Shown here: positions 31,170-39,729 of the stretch, piece after piece | How the letters are laid out: every line of letters starts with the position of its first letter | Position numbering within the stretch: the first letter of the stretch is position 1 | Assembly: GCF_017329605.1 (NCBI RefSeq) | Contig: NZ_JAFMTY010000007.1 | Coordinates: 1-64,000 of the forward strand | Direction of reading: 5' to 3' | Length of the DNA stretch: 64,000 bases | Origin: Alicyclobacillus fructus | Lineage (GTDB): Bacteria; Bacillota; Bacilli; Alicyclobacillales; Alicyclobacillaceae | Made by a program: the position numbers and the translations under genes | The notes under the pieces: model-generated | Database searches by the model: none | The model's input: the letters and a program-made list of their open reading frames with translations, nothing else | Told to the model about the DNA's origin: nothing

Positions 31170-31421
31170 ATGCTTGTGACAGGTTACGTGCGGAAGGTGG
31201 ATCATCTCGGGCGGCTCGTGATCCCGAAACGCCTGAGGAAGGACTTGGCCATTGGACAAGATGATTCGATCGAGATCTACGTGGAAGGCGACACCGTCGT
31301 TCTGAGCAAGTACGAGCCCAAATGCGTGTTCTGCGGCGAGAAAGCCGAGAAGGTCTTTCACGAGCGAGCCGTCTGCGGGACGTGCTTGGAGGAGTTGAAG
31401 ACGAAGAGTAAGGTGAGCTGA
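31170..31421 (+). CDS. AbrB family transcriptional regulator
   Basis: An 83-residue protein from ATG 31170 (GAGGAGG upstream). The N-terminal SpoVT/AbrB domain reads GYVRKVDHLGRLVIPKRLRKDL, IGQDDSIEIYVEGDTVVL and SKYEPKCVFCGE. The C-terminal tail has CxxC pairs (CVFCGEKAEK, VCGTCLEEL) as in AbrB/Abh-type proteins. It binds DNA as a transition-state regulator. Within the element it may control cargo or transfer genes. Confidence 0.85.
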   Translation: MLVTGYVRKVDHLGRLVIPKRLRKDLAIGQDDSIEIYVEGDTVVLSKYEPKCVFCGEKAEKVFHERAVCGTCLEELKTKSKVS

Positions 31422-31446
31422 GGCCCGCGGCGAGTGCGGGCCTTTC
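31422..31446 (+). terminator. Intrinsic terminator after abrB
   Basis: GGCCCGC (31422-31428) pairs with GCGGGCC (31436-31442) and a short TTTC follows. It is located between the convergent abrB and YolD-like genes. Confidence 0.55.
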
Positions 31447-31723
31447 AATATCGCACGGCTTCCTCAACCTTGGCCATCCGCTCAAGCGGAACCTGGACGG
31501 AGGATCCTTCCGCTGAACGCAGATACAACCTCGAATCCTTCACGAACGGCACGCCTTCGAGCACCTTGTCTCCAAGCTTGCTCTTGAGGGTGATCCGAAT
31601 CGGGATCTCCGCTTCAATCGCTTCGCCGATGAGAACGGAGATCTCGTGCCACTCCGCTTCGGTGAAACCGTTGATGCGAGGTTCGGGGTCTTCAACTACC
31701 ATGGTCGGCTTCTTTTTGGGCAT
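31445..31723 (-). CDS. YolD-like protein
   Basis: A 92-residue minus-strand protein. ATG 31723 has GGGAGGG upstream. It has an N-terminal basic part (MPKKKPTMVVED), then FTEAEWHEISVLIGEAIEAE, then a small beta barrel-like part (RITLKSKLGDKVLEGVPFVKDSRLYLR..VQVPLERMAKVEE) as in YolD-like proteins. YolD genes often pair with Y-family polymerases, which is not the case here. The region 31,724-32,057 to its right contains only a promoter candidate. Confidence 0.5.
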   Translation of the reverse strand: MPKKKPTMVVEDPEPRINGFTEAEWHEISVLIGEAIEAEIPIRITLKSKLGDKVLEGVPFVKDSRLYLRSAEGSSVQVPLERMAKVEEAVRY

Positions 31724-31991
31724 GACGTTCCCTCCCAAAAGAAGAGTGACTTTTGAGAGAATCATACCGTGGTCGGACCTGAAATGCAAACGTGTGTTCG
31801 TATATCAGATGCGCTTTCGCTCAAGACGCTCCAAGTGGTGTTGACGCAGGCGGGCGGTGAATCGGAGTAGCCAGGGGATGGCCGTCTCGATCAGGCGCTC
31901 GGGCGAACCGTATCGGAAGCGCGGGCCACGAAACGGGCAAGAGCGACCAATATCGCCACTACATTAACGAAAAGCCTTTATTTGATGCTGG

Positions 31992-32021
31992 TTGGCCCTT
32001 TTATTTCTCGGGTACGATAAT
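31992..32021 (+). promoter_or_regulatory. Candidate promoter of the serine recombinase
   Basis: TTGGCC (31992-31997) and GATAAT (32016-32021) are separated by 18 bases, upstream of the recombinase start at 32058. The -35 box is weak, and no operator repeat was identified. Confidence 0.3.
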
Positions 32022-32057
32022 GAAGTGACACACTGAGAAATGGAGGGCAGATCATCA

Positions 32058-33602
32058 TTGAAAGCTGTTGTTTACACACGAGTAAGTACAGAAGAACAAA
32101 CGATGGGCTACAGTTTGGATGCACAGAAGGAGAAGTGTGCTAAGAAGGCTCAGGAACTCGGCGCAAGCGAGATCTTATATTTTGACGACGCTGGTGTGAG
32201 TGGTGAGATCGCAACCCGTCCAGCTCTTCTTGATGCAATTTCTGCGATTCAAAACGATAAGTCTATCAAATTCTTCATATGCACTGATCCAGATCGGTTA
32301 TCGCGCCAGTTATCCAATCTTCTCATTTTGACTGAGCAAATCGAACGGCGAGGCGTGAAGTTAGTCTTTACTGACTTCAATCGCGAAGCCACGCCAGAAG
32401 GCGAACTGTTTTATTCGATGCGCGGCGCAATTGCTCAATTCGAAAAAGCCATGATCGCTAGGCGAACACAAACAGGTAAAATACGTAAAGCTCGTCAAGG
32501 CGGTTGGACCCATTGGCCGGATATTTACGGATATGACTATGAGGGCGGAGAGGTACGCGTCAATGAGGAGGAAGCCGCTGTTGTCCGCTTGATATTCAAA
32601 CTCGGTGCTGAAATGGGTGTCACGGCGATATGCAATCGACTTTATGAACTTGGGATACCAAGTCCAAGAGCAGGGAAGCTTCTTTGGAGTCGAACTACGG
32701 TAAGGCGGATTCTACAATATGAGCCTTATTACACAGGCATCACATACATCCGCAAGCATGCCGCCCACGGCGTGCATCTCAATCGCTATATTGCTAACAA
32801 GGATGAACGTTATCGCCGCTCCATTCGTCCGAGAGAAGAATGGGTTAAGATGGAGATCCCCATCATCATTGATGAGGAGACCTTCAGAAAAGCTCAGGCG
32901 AGATTCGTGAACGCGCGGCGTCGAAATCCCGGATCTGCAAAATTCATGTTCTTGTTAAGTGGTCTAATTCGATGTGGACATTGCGGAAAAACGTGGCATG
33001 GGGTTTCTCAAAATCGCCGTGGAAAACGAGTGATGTATTACGTCTGCACGATGAAGAACCCTGGTCCTAGGAAAGGTACCAATCAGCCGAAATGCGACAC
33101 TCGATTTCTACCGATCGAGAAGATTGATGAGCCAGTGTGGGAAGTGGTGAGGGGCTGGATTCTCGATGATGACAAAATACGCGAATACAACGAGATGCTT
33201 CAACATCAGCAGCGAGGTGACGACCGGAGTCCTGAACTCGAAGTACTTAAAGGTCGTCACGCGGAACTTCTGGCCGAAGAAGAAGCGCTGTTGGATCAAC
33301 TATCCAAAAGCAAAAACTCCAGAGTCCGTGACCGGATAGGAGAACGGCTGGAGTCGCTGGCGGAAGAGATCGAAAAGGTTCAAAAGGCGATTGAGGAAAT
33401 TGAGGCAGGCAGAAATGAAGTGGCTCTCACTGTGGATTCTGGTTTAGTCTCAGAGGTTCGAGATTCATTTCCTCACCCGGATGACATGACCTGGGAACAA
33501 AAGGTCGAGGTCGTACACAAGTTGATTCGGGAAGTTGTAATTCGGCTGAATGAAGGCCGTATTGACCTCACGATCTATCCTCATAACACGCAAATTCATT
33601 AA
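32058..33602 (+). CDS. Large serine recombinase (element integrase)
   Basis: A 514-residue protein. TTG 32058 is chosen because GGAGGG sits upstream; the alternative ATG 32040 adds six residues. The resolvase domain has VVYTRVSTEEQTMGYSLDAQ, with catalytic Ser10, then DPDRLSRQ. The recombinase domain has IYGYDYEGGEVRVNEEEAAVVRLIF. A zinc ribbon follows (LIRCGHCGKTW..YYVC..KCDTRF), then a coiled coil (about 405-450). This is the full layout of phage and ICE integrases that cut attP and attB. Its stop codon is at the boundary with the target gene. Confidence 0.95.
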   Translation: MKAVVYTRVSTEEQTMGYSLDAQKEKCAKKAQELGASEILYFDDAGVSGEIATRPALLDAISAIQNDKSIKFFICTDPDRLSRQLSNLLILTEQIERRGVKLVFTDFNREATPEGELFYSMRGAIAQFEKAMIARRTQTGKIRKARQGGWTHWPDIYGYDYEGGEVRVNEEEAAVVRLIFKLGAEMGVTAICNRLYELGIPSPRAGKLLWSRTTVRRILQYEPYYTGITYIRKHAAHGVHLNRYIANKDERYRRSIRPREEWVKMEIPIIIDEETFRKAQARFVNARRRNPGSAKFMFLLSGLIRCGHCGKTWHGVSQNRRGKRVMYYVCTMKNPGPRKGTNQPKCDTRFLPIEKIDEPVWEVVRGWILDDDKIREYNEMLQHQQRGDDRSPELEVLKGRHAELLAEEEALLDQLSKSKNSRVRDRIGERLESLAEEIEKVQKAIEEIEAGRNEVALTVDSGLVSEVRDSFPHPDDMTWEQKVEVVHKLIREVVIRLNEGRIDLTIYPHNTQIH

Positions 33603-33620
33603 CTCTTTTACCGACCATGG
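33603..33620 (+). other. Approximate right attachment site (attR) in the germination gene
   Basis: The recombinase ends at 33602. GerA-type reading starts again in the PTMGIVG codons (33611 on), which is where intact family members continue from an upstream region missing here. The crossover must lie near CCGACCATGGG. The exact core needs the left end, which is outside the window. Confidence 0.55.
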
Positions 33621-34057
33621 GTATTGTAGGCGCATTGATCATCGGCCAGTCGGCTGTTCAGGCCGGGATCGTCAGTCCTCTGCTGGTCATCGTCGTGGCG
33701 ACCACGGCGCTTGCGTCGTTCACAGTTCCCAACTACGAGCTCAGCATGGCCGTGCGAATTCTCCGATTCGCCTTCTTGATCGCGGGCGCCGTGCTCGGGT
33801 TTTACGGGATCGCCATCCTGTTCGTCGTCTACGTCGTGCGGCTTTCCATGCTGAAATCGTTCGGCGTTCCGTTCCTGTCGCCGATTGCCCCCATCAGCGG
33901 CGCGGCTCGAGATGTGCTCGTGCGAGGGCCCATTTGGGGCATGAACAAGCGTCCGGCGTTTCTCAACACATTGCGCAGTTGGCGTCAGAATCCCGTGACG
34001 AGGCCGTGGTCCGCCGTCACGCGAAAGCAAGCGGGCGAGGGAGGGGACAACCCATGA
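33603..34057 (+). pseudogene. 3' fragment of a GerA-type (GerAA) germinant receptor A-subunit gene, cut by the element
   Basis: The reading frame continues as PTMGIVGALIIGQSAVQAGIVSP and ends with SFGVPFLSPIAP and a hydrophilic tail (KQAGEGGDNP). This is the C-terminal third of GerAA, with its last membrane helices and the typical FGVPYLSP-like signature. The first two thirds are absent, and the frame is open leftward to about 33,596. The in-frame part can still be restored by precise excision. It overlaps the GerB-type gene (ATGA at 34054). Confidence 0.85.
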
Positions 34058-35178
34058 GTCAATCCGGCAGGCGAGACGCGAAGGTACCTGCGGCCGAAAT
34101 GACGGCCATGCTCATCATATTCGTCGCCACGAACGCGTTTCTCACGTATCCTCGCTACATCAGCTTCAGTGCGTATGAGGCGGCCTGGATGGAGCCGATC
34201 TTCTCGGGCGCTTTGACGCTGGCACTGTTCTATTTGGTGGAATGGATCATGAGGAAACACTTTCAAAACCTCGATATTGTCGAGATCTCAAAGGAGGTGT
34301 TCGGGCGCTTTGGGGCGATTTTGATTGCGCTTGTCTTCGCCCTGTACTTTCTGTGTTCCACCGCCGCGGTCATGCGGGAATTTACGGAGAACGTGGTGAG
34401 CACCGTTCTTCCATCCACGCCGCTTTTGCTGGTCGGGGCGGTATTTATGTTTGCGGTGGGGTACATCGCGTATGCCGGTATCGAGGGCATCTGTCGCACC
34501 GCGTTCATCTTCCTCCCCATTCTGCTCGTGGGGCTTGTCGGCGTGTGTCTCATGACCGTGAACTGGTGGCGTCCGTATCTGTTGCTGCCCTTGTGGGGAA
34601 CGGGTCCAATGCGTGTCCTCATGGGCGCCATGCAGTACAGCTCCATCTTTGCCAACGTGCTTCTGTTGACCATCATCTTTCCGCACGTGAACAACCCGCG
34701 CAAGATGCGCCGCATAGGCGCCGTGAGCATTATCGTGTCGACCCTGTTGCTGGTGTTTCTCGTCGTCTCGTACCACATGGTGTTCCCGGCGGCCGAAACG
34801 GGAAAGACATCGTTTGCGCTGTACCGTCTGGCCCGCATGATCCACATGGGCCCCTTCTTTCAAAGGCTCGAGAGCGTCTTCATCTTCCTGTGGGTGACCG
34901 CTGCGACGGTCCGCATGGCCGTCACGATATGGGGTTCGGCCTACCTGCTGTCGAAAGCCTTCAGTTGGCCCACCTACAGACCTGCGGTGCCCGCCATCGT
35001 GCTGCTGTCGTTCTCGCTCGGCATGTGGCCCCAAAATTGGATGGACGTGATCGAATTTGACGGCACGTATCTGCTGAAATGGGGCTGGATTGTGGTGTTC
35101 GCCATCCCGGTGGCCGTTCTCCTCAGCGGTTGGATGAAGCGATCTCGCCGAAAATCCAGGAGGGTACGACATGTTTAA
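34054..35178 (+). CDS. GerB-type spore germination permease (GerAB family)
   Basis: A 374-residue protein. It has about ten hydrophobic segments of the APC-like fold. It includes AMLIIFVATNAFLTYPRYISFSAYEAAWM near the start, VVEISKEVFGR-like NLDIVEISKEVFGRFGA, and WVTAATVRMAVTIWGSAYLLSKAF later. The family binds germinants in the inner spore membrane. It follows the broken A-subunit gene with a 4-base overlap. A C-subunit (GerAC) gene is not seen downstream. Confidence 0.85.
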   Translation: MSQSGRRDAKVPAAEMTAMLIIFVATNAFLTYPRYISFSAYEAAWMEPIFSGALTLALFYLVEWIMRKHFQNLDIVEISKEVFGRFGAILIALVFALYFLCSTAAVMREFTENVVSTVLPSTPLLLVGAVFMFAVGYIAYAGIEGICRTAFIFLPILLVGLVGVCLMTVNWWRPYLLLPLWGTGPMRVLMGAMQYSSIFANVLLLTIIFPHVNNPRKMRRIGAVSIIVSTLLLVFLVVSYHMVFPAAETGKTSFALYRLARMIHMGPFFQRLESVFIFLWVTAATVRMAVTIWGSAYLLSKAFSWPTYRPAVPAIVLLSFSLGMWPQNWMDVIEFDGTYLLKWGWIVVFAIPVAVLLSGWMKRSRRKSRRVRHV

Positions 35179-35344
35179 GTATCTGTTCGCGATGATCATC
35201 CCCGTTTGCATCTTCATTTACACGCTATCGTTCATGCGCTGGGCGGGGCGGAAGAGTGGCGCGGTGGCCTCCGTGTCAGCCGGTGCCTTGGCGGTGATCT
35301 CGCTCGCGGTGTCGGGCGCCACACTGTGGCGGATCCTGACCTGA
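35171..35344 (+). CDS. Small two-helix membrane protein after gerB
   Basis: A 57-residue protein from ATG 35171, overlapping the end of the permease gene by 8 bases. It has helices AMIIPVCIFIYTLSFM and SAGALAVISLAVSGATLW. It was not recognised, but the overlap implies coupling. Small D-type germination proteins are known next to GerA operons and would be a reasonable match (inference). It stands in the place where a GerC lipoprotein would be expected. Confidence 0.5.
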   Translation: MFKYLFAMIIPVCIFIYTLSFMRWAGRKSGAVASVSAGALAVISLAVSGATLWRILT

Positions 35345-35649
35345 AAGGCGCAGCCCGAGATGTCGGGAGGATCACCGATTGTATGAAAATCACGACATTC
35401 ATGTTGTGAGAATCGACATGTTCGGGCGCTTGAGATGGATCGGGTGTAAGCCGCCGCTGCCTGGGAGTGGCGGCTTAGCGCCATTTGGAACGAATCTTGC
35501 TTGCCTCGCTGACTTTTCCGCCTCATCTGCACAAGCTCTTGCAAGAGCGCTCCTCTCGATCGCCCGCCATCACCCCATCCCAAAGCCCTGCGTGCGGCGC
35601 GGTTCCCGGTTCCGCAGCTGGATCGCCGGGAGCCGGTGCAAGGGAGCGA

Positions 35650-35784
35650 ATGATGCAGGTCGAACGGGAACTCATCGAGGCGGCTTTGCGGGAGTCGGGG
35701 GGCAACAAGTCATTAGCCGCCAAGCGATTGGGTGTCCACCGCTCCACGCTGTATGACAAGATGAAAAAATTAGGCATCTCGTGA
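35650..35784 (+). pseudogene. Fis-type HTH remnant of a sigma-54-dependent regulator
   Basis: MMQVERELIEAALRESGGNK, then LAAKRLGVHRSTLYDKMKKLGIS, is the C-terminal Fis-type helix-turn-helix of NtrC/AcoR-type activators. No AAA+ domain remains upstream (35,345-35,640 has no recognisable coding). The next genes are broken acyl-CoA synthetase parts, so the locus appears decayed. A stand-alone Fis-like protein of 44 residues is possible but less likely. Confidence 0.55.
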
Positions 35785-35790
35785 GCCCGG

Positions 35791-36270
35791 ATGCGCCCGT
35801 TCCTTGGGGTTCCAACCGGGGGACGCGTGGTCATCCTTCTCCCGCAATTTCCCCAGCTCGCGGCGACTCACCTCGCCTCTTACGCTATCGGGCCGATCGC
35901 GGTACCCCTGTTCACGCTGTTCGGAACGGACGCGCTTCGCTAGCGGCTCCAGGATAGCGGCGCCACAGTCGTGGTCACGGACAGCGAACAGGCGAATCGG
36001 ATCATGGATATCAGGGCCGATCTTTCGAGACCCCGAGCACGTATCGTCACCGCCGTTCGCCGTCCGGATCCGGTGATGTTCATCGGCTATTGGAACCGCC
36101 CTGAGGAGACCGCCGCGAAGTTCGTCGGGGACTGGCTGCGGACGGGCGATCTCGGCCGCACGGACGAGGGAGGCTATCTGTGGTTCGCGGGGCGCGCACA
36201 GCTATCCGCGGGAGATCGAGTTCATCGACGAACTTCCCCCACGCCTGGAGCATCTCCGCGATTTCGGATC
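35791..36270 (+). pseudogene. Acyl-CoA synthetase remnant
   Basis: GRVVILLPQFPQLAATHLA and YAIGPIAVPLFTLFGTDALR are the N-terminal signature of AMP-forming acetyl/acyl-CoA synthetases, followed by an in-frame TAG at 35941. The frame then jumps over most of the enzyme to PDPVMFIGYWNRPEETAAKF and GDWLRTGDLGRTDEGGYLWF, motifs from the C-terminal part. A frame change near 36,200 leads to YPREIEFIDELPPRLE. A stop, a large deletion and a frameshift make this a pseudogene. Confidence 0.8.
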
Positions 36271-36344
36271 GGCCGATTGCGCCGCGTCTCCTCGTCGACT
36301 ATGCTGGTCCTTACGAGAGCCGGAGAGGGCGAAGGAGGACGGCC

Positions 36345-36782
36345 ATGAGCGACGAGACGGTGATTCTCTACACGGATGGAGCGTGTTCAGGCAACCCGGG
36401 GCCAGGCGGATGGGCGGCCATTCTGCAGTGGAATGGGCACATCAAGGAGCTCTCGGGCGGCGAGCGCGAGACGACGAACCAGCGCATGGAGCTGAAGGCG
36501 GTGATCGAGGGGCTCAAGGCCCTGAAGCGGCCGTGCGACGTGATCGTCCATTCCGACTCGGCCTACGTGGTCAACTGTTTCAAGCAGCGTTGGTACGTGA
36601 ATTGGCGCAAGAACGGATGGATCAACAGCAAAGGCGAGCCGGTTCAGAATCGCGATCTGTGGGAGCAGCTGCTTGAGGCCATCGACGGCCACCGCGTCCG
36701 CTTCGAGAAGGTGAAGGGCCACGCTGGCGTGAAGTGGAACGAGCGATGCGACGAGCTGGCGCGGAGCGCGATCCCGCGGTGA
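36345..36782 (+). CDS. rnhA: Ribonuclease HI
   Basis: A 145-residue protein from ATG 36345 (AAGGAGG upstream). It has VILYTDGACSGNPGPGGWAA (first catalytic Asp), RMELKAVIEGL (Glu), VIVHSDSAYVVNCF (Asp) and FEKVKGHAGVKWNERCDELA (His and Asp). The four acidic residues and KGHAG loop are intact. It removes RNA from RNA-DNA hybrids. Its stop overlaps the queG start. Confidence 0.95.
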   Translation: MSDETVILYTDGACSGNPGPGGWAAILQWNGHIKELSGGERETTNQRMELKAVIEGLKALKRPCDVIVHSDSAYVVNCFKQRWYVNWRKNGWINSKGEPVQNRDLWEQLLEAIDGHRVRFEKVKGHAGVKWNERCDELARSAIPR

Positions 36783-38023
36783 ACGGTCGCGACAAGCTCA
36801 CGCTCGCGGACATCCGGCCGTTGGCGGAAGAGGTGGGGCTTCCGGAAATCGCGGCGACCGACGCGTCTCCGTTTGACGATCTCGCCCGCCCACTCGCGGA
36901 CTACGAGGCGCGCGGGCGCACTGGCTTCGAGTGGGCCAATGCGGCGGAGCGGATGGACCCGCGCTTTTGGTTGCCCGAGGCGAAGTCCATCCTGACGGCG
37001 GCGCTCCCTTATCTCACTGCAGAGGGCGCGCGGCGGATGCGGGAACACCCGCGATCCGAGATCCGCGGCCAAACCTCGTGTTACGTGTATGGCGAAGATT
37101 ATCACCGCGTGTTTTCCGAGCGATTGACGGCCTTGGCGCAACGCATTGGGGAGCTCGTGGGACGCGACATCCGCTACCGCGTGGCGGTGGACACATCGCC
37201 CCTGGTGGATCGCCGCGTCGCGGAGCGAAGTGGGCTTGGTTGGATCGGCAAAAACGGCATGCTGTTCAGCCCACGGTACGGATCGTACGTCTTCCTCGGG
37301 GCGCTGCTCATCGACGTCGAGATCGAAGACGCGTTGCACCTCCCCCCGGCCATCGGCAAGCACTGCGGCGATTGCGATCTCTGCATGCGCGCGTGCCCCA
37401 CGCAGTCCTTCGTCGCGCCGGGCGAACTGAAGGCGACCGCCTGCTTGTCGTACGTGACGCAGATGAAGGGGATCATTCCTCGCGCTTATCGCAAACCGCT
37501 CGGTCGGCGCGTGTGGGGCTGCGACGTGTGCCAGCAGGTGTGCCCGCTGAATCGAGATCGTGCCCACGCTGAGGATCCCGCGTTCACCCCTGATGCCGAA
37601 GCCGCCTATCCCGATCTCGTCCGTTTGCTGGAGATGTCCAATCGCCAGTTCTTGCGCGCCTACGGCCGTTCCGCCATGGCCTGGCGAGGGGTGAGAACGC
37701 TGCAGCGGAACGCGCTTGTGGCGCTCGGGAACCTGCGGCTTCCGGAAGCCGTGCCCCACGTCGCGCGCTATCTCGCATCCGATCGCCCGGAGCTGCGAGC
37801 AAGCGCCGCGTGGGCCTTGGGCGAGATCGGCGGAGAGGACGCGCTCCGCGAGCTTCACGCCGCGCTGGTTGGCGAACAAAATGCGGACGTTCGGCAGGAG
37901 ATCGAGGATGCCATCGCGAATGCTGCGAGCAAAATGCGCGAGGGGGCGGATGAACGTGGAACGACGGGATCGGGCCATGTGGACCGTGGCGACGCCGGTG
38001 GGGGAGATGTGGGTGGTCGCTGA
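36779..38023 (+). CDS. queG: Epoxyqueuosine reductase
   Basis: A 414-residue protein; GTG 36779 overlaps the rnhA stop, and an ATG at 36734 is the alternative. It shows RHCGDCDLCMRACPTQSFVA-like and GCDVCQQVCPLNRD sequence, two [4Fe-4S] clusters, and an upstream cobalamin-binding part (VDTSPLVDRRVAERSGLGWIGKNG). The C-terminal 100 residues are HEAT-like repeats (VPHVARYLASDRPELRASAAWALGEIGG). It reduces epoxyqueuosine in tRNA to queuosine. Confidence 0.9.
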   Translation: MNGRDKLTLADIRPLAEEVGLPEIAATDASPFDDLARPLADYEARGRTGFEWANAAERMDPRFWLPEAKSILTAALPYLTAEGARRMREHPRSEIRGQTSCYVYGEDYHRVFSERLTALAQRIGELVGRDIRYRVAVDTSPLVDRRVAERSGLGWIGKNGMLFSPRYGSYVFLGALLIDVEIEDALHLPPAIGKHCGDCDLCMRACPTQSFVAPGELKATACLSYVTQMKGIIPRAYRKPLGRRVWGCDVCQQVCPLNRDRAHAEDPAFTPDAEAAYPDLVRLLEMSNRQFLRAYGRSAMAWRGVRTLQRNALVALGNLRLPEAVPHVARYLASDRPELRASAAWALGEIGGEDALRELHAALVGEQNADVRQEIEDAIANAASKMREGADERGTTGSGHVDRGDAGGGDVGGR

Positions 38024-38477
38024 GGCGGCGGGCGTCGTCGCGGCGGGATGGACGAGGCTCGAGGCGCCGCCTCTCGAACACCAGGCGCGGGAGTGTGCGG
38101 ACGACTCGGCGCTGACGATGGCGGAGCGCGCCGCGGCGGAGCTAGATTTATACTTCACGGGCGAGCTCCGATCGTTTACGGTGCCACTCTTGCCTCGTGG
38201 AACCCCGTTCCAAATGGCGGTATGGGACGCGCTTCGCTCGATTCCCTACGGCGCGTGCGTGGCCTATCGCGATATCGCGATGGCCATCGGCCGCCCGCGG
38301 GCGGTGCGCGCCGTGGGGCAGGCGAACCGCGCGAATCCGCTGCCCGTTTTCATTCCCTGTCACCGCGTCGTGGGGGCCGACGGGCGCATGGTCGGATACG
38401 CGGGAGATGCCGTGGACCTCAAGTCGTGGTTGCTCGATCACGAGGCGCGCGTGCTGCGCGATCAAGCCGTGGTGTGA
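37950..38477 (+). CDS. ogt: Methylated-DNA-protein cysteine methyltransferase
   Basis: A 175-residue protein from ATG 37950 (ATG 37977 possible). It has FQMAVWDALRSIPYGACVAYRDIA, IGRPRAVRAVGQANRANPLP, then VFIPCHRVVGADG with the acceptor Cys. It repairs O6-alkylguanine by taking the alkyl group on the PCHRV Cys. It overlaps the end of queG by 74 bases. Confidence 0.9.
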   Translation: MNVERRDRAMWTVATPVGEMWVVAEAAGVVAAGWTRLEAPPLEHQARECADDSALTMAERAAAELDLYFTGELRSFTVPLLPRGTPFQMAVWDALRSIPYGACVAYRDIAMAIGRPRAVRAVGQANRANPLPVFIPCHRVVGADGRMVGYAGDAVDLKSWLLDHEARVLRDQAVV

Positions 38478-38481
38478 GGCG

Positions 38482-39729
38482 TCATTCCCCGAGGCGTTCC
38501 ACCTGCTGCCGCAGGCTGGCGAGAAACGCCTGGCGTCGCTCGTGCTGCGTCGCGTATCGTTGAAGAGCGTCGAGTTGGGCCGGATCGGCGCCGAAGTGGT
38601 ATCGCGCGTGGGCGATCCGCCACGGCAGATATGGGAAGCGCAGGATGGCCTCGACTGCGCGGTATTCCGCTTTGGAGATGCTGCGAACCGCGTCGAAGTG
38701 CAGGAAACAGGCGTAGGCCAGGTGCCCGTCCCAGTTGCCGCGCTCGAGACTGCGGCGAAGCAGGTGGGCCATATCGAGTGCCCGCGGCGCGGGGCGCGCA
38801 AGTTCGAAGTCGATCAACACCACCTGGTGCTGCGCGGTGTACAGGCAGTTCGACGGGATGACGTCCAGGTGGCACCAGCCGCCGGAGGCGCGCTCTGCCT
38901 CCAGGTATGCGATCACGTCGCGATCCTCAAGCAGCGCCAGGCTTTCAGCCGCATCGCGCTGCAGATCCTCTCGTATCGACAGCAGAAGTTGGTCAAACGC
39001 ATCCTTTTCCTTTCTCCGATCTGCTCTCAGCCACATCTGGCGCAAATCCCGCGATCGCGCCTGAAGCAGGCCAAACACGTCGTCCGCCGCCTCGTCGGGT
39101 TGCCAGTCGGTGTGGAAGTTGCGCGTGGCCTCATGGAATTGCGCCAGTGTGTAGGCCGTTTGGGCGACGTGCTCGGGCAGGCCGAAGTTGGCGGGTTGCC
39201 CCCATACCCATTCCGTGACGTAGTACGTGAAATCGCCATGCCGGACGCAAGGAGCGCCGGACGACGTCGCGATGACGCGAGCAAATTTGGTAAAACCCTG
39301 CTCTTGGGCATGACGGAGACATTGGCACATGGCGCGGCAGTGATCCGGCGCGATGGACGATCGCTTGGCGGCGTAACGCCCTCCCTTGATATCCGTCCAA
39401 ATCTCGATGTTTCCGTCCGGGCGCCGATGCTCAATGGCGAGATCGTACTTGGACGCGACCGTTTGTGGGATGGGCGGTGCCTGGCTCTGCGAATGGGACG
39501 GCACCGTATCGTCGGCGCCTCGTCGCGCCCATTCCGTCTCGTGCCCTTCGCGCGGTGGACGTTCGGGACGCGAGGCGGCAGGTGAAGCCGCATCCGATGC
39601 CTGTTGGCGCGGGGAGCCCGATGGCTGCGCCCCGGGAGAGACGGGAGAGGAGAAAAACGCAGGAGGCGAGAGCAGTTGCGTGAGCACGTGCTGGACCCAA
39701 TCTGGCATGTTGGACTTTTGGCTTTTCAT
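38482..39729 (-). CDS. CotS/YutH-like spore coat kinase-fold protein
   Basis: A 415-residue minus-strand protein, with ATG 39729 behind GGAGGGG. An N-terminal Ser/Pro-rich part (about 1-95) precedes an aminoglycoside-phosphotransferase-like kinase fold. It has YAAKRSSI (ATP Lys), DFTYYVTEWVWG (hinge), WCHLDVIPSNCLY (catalytic loop with HxDxxxxN) and VVLIDFELAR (metal-binding Asp). CotS and YutH-type proteins are found in the spore coat of Bacillales. It may be enzymatically active, as the key residues are present. Confidence 0.7.
   Translation of the reverse strand: MKSQKSNMPDWVQHVLTQLLSPPAFFSSPVSPGAQPSGSPRQQASDAASPAASRPERPPREGHETEWARRGADDTVPSHSQSQAPPIPQTVASKYDLAIEHRRPDGNIEIWTDIKGGRYAAKRSSIAPDHCRAMCQCLRHAQEQGFTKFARVIATSSGAPCVRHGDFTYYVTEWVWGQPANFGLPEHVAQTAYTLAQFHEATRNFHTDWQPDEAADDVFGLLQARSRDLRQMWLRADRRKEKDAFDQLLLSIREDLQRDAAESLALLEDRDVIAYLEAERASGGWCHLDVIPSNCLYTAQHQVVLIDFELARPAPRALDMAHLLRRSLERGNWDGHLAYACFLHFDAVRSISKAEYRAVEAILRFPYLPWRIAHARYHFGADPAQLDALQRYATQHERRQAFLASLRQQVERLGE

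Larger units (their letters stand above)
1..33610 (+). mobile_element. Right part of a serine-recombinase integrative (probably conjugative) element
   Basis: The stretch from the left edge to about 33,610 carries conjugation genes (TcpD-like, TcpE, TcpG-like, TcpA/HerA-like, replication-relaxation), a Tad-type pilus set, a ParM-like actin, HU, AbrB and a large serine recombinase at the extreme right. The recombinase stop codon lies next to the 3' remainder of a GerA-family germination gene, so the right attachment site is placed near 33,603-33,620. The left end is outside the window, so total size and the other half of the target gene cannot be seen. A VirB4-type and a VirB6-type protein, expected in a Tcp conjugation system, are not present here and may lie to the left. 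Confidence 0.85.
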
